Positions 8,891 through 17,938 of a stretch of 35,426 bases of DNA are shown here, piece by piece. The position numbers and the translations under genes are program-made. This DNA is from Nesterenkonia massiliensis (GTDB taxonomy: Bacteria > Actinomycetota > Actinomycetes > Actinomycetales > Micrococcaceae): the NCBI RefSeq assembly GCF_000455245.1, contig NZ_HG005165.1, positions 489,236-524,661 on the forward strand. The letters are read 5' to 3'. The stretch's first letter is position 1. Every line of letters starts with the position of its first letter. The notes beneath the pieces are model-generated. The model was not told the DNA's origin. It made no database searches and worked only from the letters and a program-made list of their open reading frames with translations.

Positions 8891-9453
8891 CCACCACCGA
8901 AGTCCAGGCCACGCCTGAGAGCGCCCTCCCGAGCACCTCCGTGCAGACTCCGGACGGGATCTTCAGCATCATCGCGGGCCACTCGGCGGTGCTCGCCTCC
9001 GGGTGGACTGCTGATCTGCAGTCCCTGGAGCTGCTCATCCACCCCAGCCTGCGCAGCATCGGAGACCCGGGCCTGGCACCCACATCTACGCGATATGAGG
9101 ACCCGAGCGCCGACGTCGTGCTCTCTCAGGCGGTCAAAGCAGTACGGCAGTACTACGACGGCGACCTGACCGCGATCAGCGCCGTCCCGGTGCATCAAAA
9201 GTCAGGGCCCTTCCGCCAGAAGGCCTGGGACGCGCTGCGCGAAGTGGGACCGGGGAAACCGGTGACCTACCGCGAATACGCGGCGGCAACCGGCAGTCCC
9301 ACGGCTGCGCGTGCAGCCGCAGCGGCATGTGCCATGAATGCCGCCGCGCTCTTCGTCCCCTGCCACCGGGTCATTCGCAGTGACGGTACCCTCGGCGGAT
9401 TCCGCTACGGTCTGCCCCTGAAGCAGGATCTGCTGCTGCGCGAAAGCCGATAA
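8887..9453 (+). CDS. ogt: Methylated-DNA--protein-cysteine S-methyltransferase (O6-alkylguanine repair)
   Basis: This 188-aa protein carries the signature PCHRV with the alkyl-accepting Cys159, preceded by the DNA-binding helix region (TYREYAAATGSPTAARAAA) and followed by GTLGGFRYG. It removes alkyl groups from O6 of guanine in a suicide reaction. The N-terminal half (about residues 1-90) is the usual variable domain. It overlaps the Ada/AlkA fusion by 4 nt, so together they form a compact adaptive-response operon covering phosphotriesters, N3-alkyl bases and O6-alkylguanine. Length and motifs are normal for Ogt/MGMT. Confidence 0.93.
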   Translation: MTTTEVQATPESALPSTSVQTPDGIFSIIAGHSAVLASGWTADLQSLELLIHPSLRSIGDPGLAPTSTRYEDPSADVVLSQAVKAVRQYYDGDLTAISAVPVHQKSGPFRQKAWDALREVGPGKPVTYREYAAATGSPTAARAAAAACAMNAAALFVPCHRVIRSDGTLGGFRYGLPLKQDLLLRESR

Positions 9454-9604
9454 CTACCGGAGTCTTCGCCGTATAGCCGCTGAAAGTCACCGCGCTCAAT
9501 TCACCCACATGTCTTCCAAAGTTCACCTGAGGCTGTTTGGATCAGTTCCAGCAGCCCCTGCCGTGGTGTGCCACATCTTATTCGCACTTCTGCGGAGGAA
9601 ACCC

Positions 9605-10108
9605 ATGACCGGATTGCCTGAATACCCCGAGCCCGCGCGCCGCCACGGTGACCGACCAGGGCCAGGACGCCATTGACGATGACCACACCGAGCAGCTCAG
9701 CTCAGCCGATGACGCTGCCGACGAAGCACTCCTGGAGCCTGCGAGGCCGCTGAGGAGAGCAGCGACTCCATTGTGGAGCTGCAGATCATCTCGAACAACG
9801 ACTTCCACGTGATCACCGAGCCCATCACCGGGCTCGAGATCACCTTAGCTGTGACCGTCCTGGCAGCTGACGCCGACGCCGGTGCCGAGACTCCTCTGGA
9901 CCCCACCGAACCCGCTGACACACCGTCCCCCTCGGCACCTGCGGCTGGAGGAGACGCCGGAGCCGGACAAGGCCCCCAGGCTGCACCGGCCGGTGGACTG
10001 GCTCAGACCGGTGCCACCGTGGCAGTCATCAGCCTGCTGGCGGTGCTGCTCCTGGCGGTCGGCGCATTCCTCGTGATCCGGCAGCGCCGGGCCACTGCAC
10101 TGAAGTAG
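9605..10108 (+). pseudogene. Remnant of a sortase-anchored 5'-nucleotidase-like surface protein
   Basis: A good RBS (GCGGAGGAA, 9592-9600) precedes an ATG at 9605, but that frame stops after 23 codons. A second frame then carries acidic protein-like sequence (DQGQDAIDDDHTEQLSS) until about 9745. A third frame takes over with EAAEESSDS followed by VELQIISNNDFH, which resembles the start of the metallophosphatase core in secreted 5'-nucleotidases (the usual form is NDFHG). Almost at once the sequence becomes an Ala/Pro-rich linker, then LAQTG, a hydrophobic helix and RQRR, a cell-wall sorting signal of the LAXTG type used by class E sortases. I read this as a gene that lost its catalytic middle and suffered at least two frameshifts. 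The last frame is open from 9773 to 10108 and could still be expressed as a 111-aa wall peptide, but it has no clear RBS. Confidence 0.65.
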
Positions 10109-10273
10109 TCTCACCGAGGCACTCCGCTGCCCCAAGGCATCAAGGTGAACGGCGGTTTGCCCAGCCATGTTGCATTGCGTTCATCTAGGCCTGCTTGGAT
10201 GGGACCTGGATCACGCAGCCAGGACAGTTTTCACCTGCCTGTTTTGCTGCCCGCACTGATGAGAAAGAAAAAT

Positions 10274-13200
10274 ATGAGCACACCACCACTGCCTACCCAG
10301 AACGCAGGCCGGCTCGGTTCTCGCATAAGGCGTTCACTAGCGACGCTGGGACTTACCGGCGCTCTTTTAGGATCGGCCCTCGCTCCCGCGCAGGCGGAAC
10401 CAACGGCTCACGCTGACTCGGCCGAGACTGACTGCGTTGTCATCAACGAGGCATTCCCCAATGGCGGATCCGGCTCGGCTGCGCTGTTGAATCGCTATGT
10501 TGAGCTGTACAACACCTGCGACGACGCGGTCTCGGTTGACGGCTGGTCCCTGCAGTACCGGGCTCAGGGCAGCACCGGGACACCCAGTTCCACAGTGGCG
10601 CTCAGCGGCACGGTGCCGGCAGGTGGTCACTACCTGATCCAGGGCGGCGGCAACTCCGGTACCGGACAGGCTCTGCCAGCAGCTGATGCCCAAACCGGAG
10701 CAGCAATCGGCGCAGCAGCCGGCGGTACCTTCATCCTGGCCTCCACCTCCCAGGCGCTGAGCGATCTGGGAACCGGCTCGGTGACCGAGCATCCACAGGT
10801 CGTGGACCTGCTGGGATATGGCGGGTCCAACACCTTCGAAACCGCCGCTGCCATCGCCGGCACCAACACGCAGAGCCTGCACCGCACGAACGCGGCAGAC
10901 ACTGACGACAACAGCGCCGATTTCAGTCGGCAGGCCCCCTCCCCCACCAACTCCCGCGGAGAGACCCTCTCTGGCTCTGAACCGGAGCCCACTCCGACAC
11001 CGGAACCAACCTCAGAGCCCACTTCGGAGCCGACTCCCGAGCCGACACCCGAACCCACCGCGGAACCGACCCCAGAGCCGGGCGATGATCATCCCACCGT
11101 GGTCATTAATGAGGTCTATGCTCAGGGCGGCGGCGCCGAGGCAGCCTTCTCGCAGCGGTTCATCGAGCTCTACAACTACGGCACCGAGCCGGTCTCTCTG
11201 GACGGCTGGTCACTGCAGTACCGGCCGGCTACCCGAGCCGAAACCAACCTGAGTCCCTCCGGAACAGTTGCCCTCGGCGGCACCATCGACGCTGGCGGCT
11301 ACTACCTGATCAGCAACCAGGGACTCAGCGGCGGCAACGGTCAGCAGCTGCCTGCACCGGATAGCCACCTCAGCAGCGGCATCGCCACCTCCAACGGGGT
11401 GATCTGGCTGGCCTCCACCACTGAGCGCCTGCAGGTCCCCCTCGGAGACGTGCAGGAGGCGGAGAACGTCGTCGACCTCCTCGGCTACGGCACCGCCAAT
11501 ACCTTTGAATCTGCTCCGGCCCGTTCGGGCAGCACCACCGAGGTCCTCTCCATGGCCCGCGTAGAAGACGGCGTGGACACCAATGACAACACCGCGGACT
11601 TCCAGTTGAGCGAGCGGATCTCCCCCACCAACTCCAGCGGCGAGCAGATCGTCCACGAACCAGCTCCGCGCGGGGACGTCCAGGAGGTCGAGATCAATGA
11701 GATTCCTCGGGAGACCTCCGCGGCCGAGAACCCGCTGCTGAACCAGCCGGTCACCGTACGCGGCGTAGTCACCGCCACCTACCCAACGGGCGGCCTCGGC
11801 GGCTTCGTCATTCAGACCTCCGGCACCGGCGGGGATATCGACCTGGACACCCACGTGGCCTCCGACGGGATCTTCGTCTACTCCCCGCAAGAGGCCCGCA
11901 ATGTTGAGTCCGGGGACCTGGTGGAGCTCACCGCTGATGTGACCGTCTACAGCGGCGCTGTCCAGCTGAACCTGGACACCCGTTCGGCTGGTCCCGAGGA
12001 GCATGAGCTGCTGATCATCGAGGATGAGCCCTTCGAGGCAATCAAGCCCGTGGTCATTGACGAGTTTCCCGAGAACTCCGATGAGCGGCTGACCCTGCAG
12101 CATATGCTGGTGGACCCCCAGGGCGACTGGACTGTCACGGACCACTACACGCTGAATCAGTACGGTGAGGTCGGGATCGTCACCGGTACCGAGCCGCTGC
12201 GCAACCCCACCTCGGTGGTGCTGCCCGGCGAAGAGGCACAGGCCATGGAGTCCCGCAATGCCGAGCGGGTCATCTACCTCGATGACGGCTCCTCAGCCAG
12301 CTGGGCCTTTGGCAACGAGAACGTGCACAACCGGCTGCCCTATGTGTACCCGGATGCCCCTGTCCGGGTAGGTGCCAGCGTGAACTGGGAAACCCAGGTG
12401 ATCCTGGACTACCGCTTCGACCAGTGGCGCTTCCAGCCGCTGGGTCATTACAACGTGGACACCGGCTCAGAGGATGCGCGCCCCGCGACCTTTGAGAACA
12501 CTCGCAGCGAGATCTCCGCACGTCAGGGAGATATTCGCTTGGCCGGTTTCAACGTGCTGAACTACTTCGTCTCTCTCGGCGAGGACGAACCGGGCTGCGA
12601 GTACTACTCCGACCGCCACGGCGAACCGACCACCACGAACTACTGCGACGTCCGCGGCGCCTACAGCGCCGAGAGCTTCGCCCGGCAGCAGTCCAAGATC
12701 GTCTCGGCGATCCTGGGCATGGACGCTGATGTGCTGGCCCTGCAGGAGATCGAGAACTCCAGGCACTTCTTCGACGACGGCGGGCGCGATCATGCCCTGG
12801 CGAATCTGGTCCAGGCGCTCAACAGCGAAGCCGGCACCGAGGTCTGGGATTACGTGGCCTCCCCGCAGGCTGTCCCTGCGGCGTCGTCGGAAGATGTGAT
12901 CCGTAATGGATTCATCTACCGCAGCGACCGGGTAGCACCTGTGGGCGACTCCTACATCCTCTTTGACGAAGGCATCGAAGGGCTCAATGAAGACCATTTC
13001 GCAGGACTGGATCTGACGGCTATCTACTCCAACGCCCGCGAACCGCTGGCCCAGGAGTTCCAGCCGGTGGCCGGCGGCGAAGAGGACCGGTTCATCGCCA
13101 TCGTCAATCACTTCAAGTCGAAGGGCTCGGCCCCCAGCGGAAGCACCAACCCCAACCGGGATACCGGTGACGGCCAGGGTGCATGGAATGCCGATCGAGT

Positions 13201-13930
13201 TGAGCAGGCCCACGGCCTGACCGCGTTCTCCCAGGCACTGACCGAGCACACCGGCACCGAGTCCGTCTATCTGATGGGCGACTTCAACTCCTATGAGCGC
13301 GAAGATCCCATCCGTGTCCTGGAGGACTCAGGATTCACCAATACCTCCGGGGACCTGGGTCAGTGGAGCTACATGTTCTCCGGCCGAGTCGGGTCCCTGG
13401 ACCACGTGCTGACCACCGAAGCGGCAGCCGAGTCCATCGTTCACGCCGAGATCTGGTCGATCAACGCCGCTGAGCCGATCGCCCTGGAGTACAGCCGGTA
13501 CAACGGCACCGCCTCCCAGCTGCATTCTCCTGATCAGTGGCGTTCCTCGGACCATGATCCGATCGTGGTGGATATCGCCCTGCGCGACGCTCCTGAAGAG
13601 CCGGGCGAGGAGCCTTCTGAGTACCCGGCGTGGTCGTCGTCGACGGTCTACACCGGCGGAGAAACCGTGGAGCATCAGGGCCGGGTCTTCACCGCCCTGT
13701 GGTGGACCCAATACCAGGAGCCCGGGTCCTCCGTATGGAGCGCATGGGCCGAAGTGGGAGAGTCCATCCAGTGCGCCGGCGAGGTGCTGCCTGCATGGGC
13801 ACCCAGTACCGAGTTCCGTGGCGGAGAGACGGTGGTGCACCGCGACACCATCTACACCGCGAAGTGGTACAGCCGCAACCAGCAGCCCGGGGAACAGTGG
13901 GGCCCCTGGGAGCCGCAGGGCACTTGCTAA
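10274..13930 (+). CDS. Secreted NucH/ExeM-type endonuclease with lamin-tail and chitin-binding domains
   Basis: This 1218-aa secreted nuclease has a signal peptide (RIRR, hydrophobic core, likely cleavage after APAQA, residue 41). Next come a lamin-tail domain, a Pro/Glu/Thr repeat linker (nt 10981-11082), a second lamin-tail domain, an OB-fold (about nt 11690-12000) and an endonuclease/exonuclease/phosphatase domain (about nt 12520-13585). Catalytic motifs of the last are visible: LAGFNVLNYF, LQEIEN, NHFKSKGS, MGDFNSYE and SSDHDPI. The C-terminus has two tandem carbohydrate-binding modules of the chitin-binding CBM5/12 type (PAW...GGETV...W), with no sortase signal. It probably degrades extracellular DNA, perhaps while bound to chitin or wall glycans. 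The frame is open from 10145, but the ATG at 10274 gives a proper signal peptide and has an AG-rich AGAAAG upstream. Confidence 0.9.
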   Translation: MSTPPLPTQNAGRLGSRIRRSLATLGLTGALLGSALAPAQAEPTAHADSAETDCVVINEAFPNGGSGSAALLNRYVELYNTCDDAVSVDGWSLQYRAQGSTGTPSSTVALSGTVPAGGHYLIQGGGNSGTGQALPAADAQTGAAIGAAAGGTFILASTSQALSDLGTGSVTEHPQVVDLLGYGGSNTFETAAAIAGTNTQSLHRTNAADTDDNSADFSRQAPSPTNSRGETLSGSEPEPTPTPEPTSEPTSEPTPEPTPEPTAEPTPEPGDDHPTVVINEVYAQGGGAEAAFSQRFIELYNYGTEPVSLDGWSLQYRPATRAETNLSPSGTVALGGTIDAGGYYLISNQGLSGGNGQQLPAPDSHLSSGIATSNGVIWLASTTERLQVPLGDVQEAENVVDLLGYGTANTFESAPARSGSTTEVLSMARVEDGVDTNDNTADFQLSERISPTNSSGEQIVHEPAPRGDVQEVEINEIPRETSAAENPLLNQPVTVRGVVTATYPTGGLGGFVIQTSGTGGDIDLDTHVASDGIFVYSPQEARNVESGDLVELTADVTVYSGAVQLNLDTRSAGPEEHELLIIEDEPFEAIKPVVIDEFPENSDERLTLQHMLVDPQGDWTVTDHYTLNQYGEVGIVTGTEPLRNPTSVVLPGEEAQAMESRNAERVIYLDDGSSASWAFGNENVHNRLPYVYPDAPVRVGASVNWETQVILDYRFDQWRFQPLGHYNVDTGSEDARPATFENTRSEISARQGDIRLAGFNVLNYFVSLGEDEPGCEYYSDRHGEPTTTNYCDVRGAYSAESFARQQSKIVSAILGMDADVLALQEIENSRHFFDDGGRDHALANLVQALNSEAGTEVWDYVASPQAVPAASSEDVIRNGFIYRSDRVAPVGDSYILFDEGIEGLNEDHFAGLDLTAIYSNAREPLAQEFQPVAGGEEDRFIAIVNHFKSKGSAPSGSTNPNRDTGDGQGAWNADRVEQAHGLTAFSQALTEHTGTESVYLMGDFNSYEREDPIRVLEDSGFTNTSGDLGQWSYMFSGRVGSLDHVLTTEAAAESIVHAEIWSINAAEPIALEYSRYNGTASQLHSPDQWRSSDHDPIVVDIALRDAPEEPGEEPSEYPAWSSSTVYTGGETVEHQGRVFTALWWTQYQEPGSSVWSAWAEVGESIQCAGEVLPAWAPSTEFRGGETVVHRDTIYTAKWYSRNQQPGEQWGPWEPQGTC
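10981..11082 (+). repeat. Pro/Glu/Thr repeat-encoding tract in the nuclease linker
   Basis: About 34 codons encode iterations of PTPEP, PTSEP and PTAEP between the two lamin-tail domains. At DNA level this is a degenerate tandem repeat with a 9-12 nt unit (GAGCC-ACTCC type), likely to vary in copy number between strains. The product would be an extended linker. Confidence 0.8.
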
Positions 13931-13969
13931 GCGTGTGACTGATCCGGCTGGCTAGCCGGGACTATCCTC

Positions 13970-14007
13970 GGGGCCCAGGGAAACGGCGAAAGCTGTCCCT
14001 GGGCCCC
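13970..14007 (+). terminator. Strong hairpin after the nuclease gene
   Basis: A perfect 12-bp stem (GGGGCCCAGGGA at 13970-13981 with its complement at 13996-14007) encloses a 14-nt loop that itself folds on a GAAA tetraloop. It lies 39 nt after the nuclease stop and 29 nt before the methyltransferase start. There is no U-run, which is common for actinobacterial terminators. Its closeness to the next ATG means it might instead shape the 5' leader of the methyltransferase mRNA. Confidence 0.6.
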
Positions 14008-14036
14008 GGGCGTATCACGCATAGACTTGACCCACC

Positions 14037-14975
14037 ATGACCATCACTGAACAGGAAAGTCCCCACCAGCACACGGACCTTCCCCAGACCGGCCAGCCGC
14101 TGGAAGAGACCCCCCGGGACTTCCCGGAGCTGGATTTCTCCTCAGCAACCAACTACGTCATCCAGGGCGATAACTCCCAGCTATTGCCGCAGCTGCCGGA
14201 TGAGCAGTTCCAGCTGATCTATATTGACCCGCCGTTCAATACCGGCGGTACCCAGCTGCGCCGAACCCTGAAAGTCAGCCCCGCCCCTGAGGACGGCAGG
14301 CGCACTGGTTTCGGCGGCAGGCGCTACCACACCGAAGAGACCCGCCGGATGGTCTTCCTCGACGTCTACGACGATTACCTCAGCTTCATCGCTCCACGGC
14401 TGGAAGAGGCGCATCGCCTGCTCCACCCCACCGGCACCTTGTACTTCCACATCGACTACCGGGAAGCCCACTACTGCAAGATCCTGCTCGATGAAATCTT
14501 CGGGCGTGAGAACTTCCTCAATGAGATCATCTGGGCCTATGACTACGGCGGACGCTCCAAGAGTCGCTGGCCGACCAAACATGACACCATCCTGGTCTAT
14601 ACCAAAAGCCAGAAAGGCTACTACTTCAACCAGGACTCCATCGAGCGAATCCCCTACATGGCTCCGGAACTGGTCAGCCCGGCAAAAGCTGCCCGCGGCA
14701 AGCTGCCCACAGATGTCTGGTGGCACACAATTGTGCCTACCAACGGCAAAGAGAAAACCGGCTACCCCACCCAGAAGCCCGAAGGCATCCTGAAGAGAAT
14801 CCTCCAGCCCTCCTCACGTCCAGGAGACTGGGTCCTTGACTTCTTCGCAGGCAGCGGCACCGCAGGCGCCGTCGCCCAGCAGCTAGGCCGGCGGTTTGTC
14901 ATGATCGATTTCAACCCCGAAGCCATGGAGATCATGCGCGCCCGGCTGGGCGAAGAGAATATCCAGTACCTCTGA
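14037..14975 (+). CDS. Orphan site-specific DNA methyltransferase (beta class, probably N6-adenine)
   Basis: This 312-aa enzyme has the catalytic motif IV DPPF at residues 64-67 (in IYIDPPFNTGG) before the SAM-binding motif I DFFAGSGTAG at 268-277. That order defines the beta class, which includes CcrM and M.HinfI. The YPTQKPEG motif just upstream of motif I is typical of this group. The central segment (about 80-230) would hold the target recognition region. No restriction endonuclease gene is adjacent: the upstream gene is a secreted nuclease and the downstream gene is guaB3. It therefore looks like a solitary methyltransferase for epigenetic marking, replication or repair timing, or protection. 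The recognition sequence cannot be read from the protein. Only 41 nt separate its stop from the convergent guaB3 stop. Confidence 0.88.
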   Translation: MTITEQESPHQHTDLPQTGQPLEETPRDFPELDFSSATNYVIQGDNSQLLPQLPDEQFQLIYIDPPFNTGGTQLRRTLKVSPAPEDGRRTGFGGRRYHTEETRRMVFLDVYDDYLSFIAPRLEEAHRLLHPTGTLYFHIDYREAHYCKILLDEIFGRENFLNEIIWAYDYGGRSKSRWPTKHDTILVYTKSQKGYYFNQDSIERIPYMAPELVSPAKAARGKLPTDVWWHTIVPTNGKEKTGYPTQKPEGILKRILQPSSRPGDWVLDFFAGSGTAGAVAQQLGRRFVMIDFNPEAMEIMRARLGEENIQYL

Positions 14976-15016
14976 AGACCAGTCCCGCTGAAAGGCCAGC
15001 CCCTTTGAAGATCAGC

Positions 15017-16153
15017 CTAGAAGCTGCCAGCCGCCGGGGTGACCGTGACATCGACCCGCTGGAAAGACTTCAGGTCCACATACCCGCATGAGGCCATAGC
15101 GTGACGCAGCCCGCCCATCAGGTTCGAGGAACCATCGGTGTGATGCCCGGGGCCCACCAGGACTTCCTCCAGCGGCGCCACTGTGCCCACCTGGGTGCGG
15201 TGGCCGCGCGGGAAGTCCGGATGCACCGCCTCCAGTCCCCAGTGCCAGCCGCGGCCGGGGGCCTCTTCAGCACGGGCCAGTGTGGCACCGAGCATCACCG
15301 CATCAGCACCCATAGCCAGGGCCTTCACGATGTCCCCGGAGCTGCCCAGCCCGCCGTCGGCGATGACATGCACATAACGACCACCGGACTCATCCAGGTA
15401 GTCACGGCGTGCAGCTGCAATATCTGAGATGGCAGTGGCCATCGGGATGCGGATCCCCAGGGCCCGCCGGGTTGTGGTGGCAGAACCGCCGCCGAAGCCC
15501 ACCAGAACACCGGCGGCACCAGTGCGCATCAGATGCAGAGCCGGAGTGTAGCCGGCAGCTCCACCCACGATCACCGGCACATCGAGTTCGTAGATGAACT
15601 CTTTGAGGTTCAGCGGCTCACCCTGCTGGGCCACATGCTCGGCAGAGACAGTGGTGCCGCGGATGACGAACATGTCCACCCCGGCATCGACCACGGTCTG
15701 GTAGAACTCCTGGGTGCGCTGAGGCGTCAGCGAGCCGGAGACCACCACACCTGCCTCGCGGATCTCAGCCAGGCGGGCCTTGATCAGCTCAGCCTTAATG
15801 GGCTCAGAATAGATCTCTTGAAGACGCCGGGTGTTCTCCGGGGAGACTTCCTTCGCCTGCAGGTGAGCGATTTCCTCAAGCACCGGCTCCGGGTTCTCAT
15901 ACCGGGTCCACAGTCCCTCAAGGTTGAGCACACCCAGCCCGCCCAGTCGGCCCAGCGCAATCGCAGTGGCCGGCGACATCACGGAGTCCATGGGCGCACC
16001 GATCACCGGCATGGAAAAGGTGTAGGCGTCGATCTGCCAGTCCAGGCTGACATCACGCGGGCTGCGGGTACGTCGGGAGGGGACCAGCGCGACGTCGTCC
16101 AGTGCCCAGGCACGGCGTCCGGATTTGGCCATGCCGATGGAGATCTCGTTCAC
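15017..16153 (-). CDS. guaB3: GuaB3 family IMP dehydrogenase-related protein
   Basis: This 378-aa TIM-barrel protein belongs to the IMP dehydrogenase superfamily but lacks CBS domains, and follows guaB by 10 nt in the same direction. It matches the actinobacterial GuaB3 class (VSLDWQIDAYTFSMPVIGAPMDSV, split here only by its position near residues 40-60, and LGRLGGLGVLNLEG). The glycine-rich loop reads GFGGGSATTTR, and the catalytic cysteine found in the matching loop of GuaB is not seen there. Its role is thought to concern purine nucleotide interconversion, but the exact reaction should be treated as uncertain. The start is GTG, with GGAAGTGAG upstream inside the guaB end. An ATG at codon 8 is an alternative. 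Confidence 0.9.
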   Translation of the reverse strand: MNEISIGMAKSGRRAWALDDVALVPSRRTRSPRDVSLDWQIDAYTFSMPVIGAPMDSVMSPATAIALGRLGGLGVLNLEGLWTRYENPEPVLEEIAHLQAKEVSPENTRRLQEIYSEPIKAELIKARLAEIREAGVVVSGSLTPQRTQEFYQTVVDAGVDMFVIRGTTVSAEHVAQQGEPLNLKEFIYELDVPVIVGGAAGYTPALHLMRTGAAGVLVGFGGGSATTTRRALGIRIPMATAISDIAAARRDYLDESGGRYVHVIADGGLGSSGDIVKALAMGADAVMLGATLARAEEAPGRGWHWGLEAVHPDFPRGHRTQVGTVAPLEEVLVGPGHHTDGSSNLMGGLRHAMASCGYVDLKSFQRVDVTVTPAAGSF

Positions 16154-16163
16154 GATTTCGGGC

Positions 16164-17696
<1,533 letters not shown>

Positions 17697-17797
17697 TCAG
17701 TGGTATCGCGGCTGATGCGGTGGACAGCGACAACAAGTCTACTGGCCGCAGCATTCCGCACCGAGCAGACGGCGCAGCTCACACAATGTGACAAAAA

Positions 17798-17813
17798 ATG
17801 AACTTATGTTCGC
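17798..17813. promoter_or_regulatory. LexA-box-like dyad between guaB and the sulfurtransferase
   Basis: The core GAAC-N4-GTTC (17800-17811) matches the centre of the actinobacterial SOS box, but the flanks are imperfect (AT on the left, GC on the right). It sits directly before a TATACC that could be a -10 element for the sulfurtransferase. A chance match is quite possible. Confidence 0.25.
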
Positions 17814-17938
17814 TATACCGTGAAGATATCGGGCATAGTGAGACATCAGGAGGGGCCATCTTCTCCTCGTACCACCATTCATGCCGCGTCAGGTGCATGA
17901 CGGCACCGATTTCCACACCGCCCTGAAAGGCCATCCCG

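Noticed and set aside
10145-10273. Upstream extension of the secreted nuclease by 43 residues
   Set aside because: The extension places the signal peptide internally and lacks an RBS. The ATG at 10274 gives a normal signal peptide.
11210-12145. 311-aa minus-strand frame inside the secreted nuclease
   Set aside because: It lies within lamin-tail and OB-fold coding sequence and is a codon-bias shadow.
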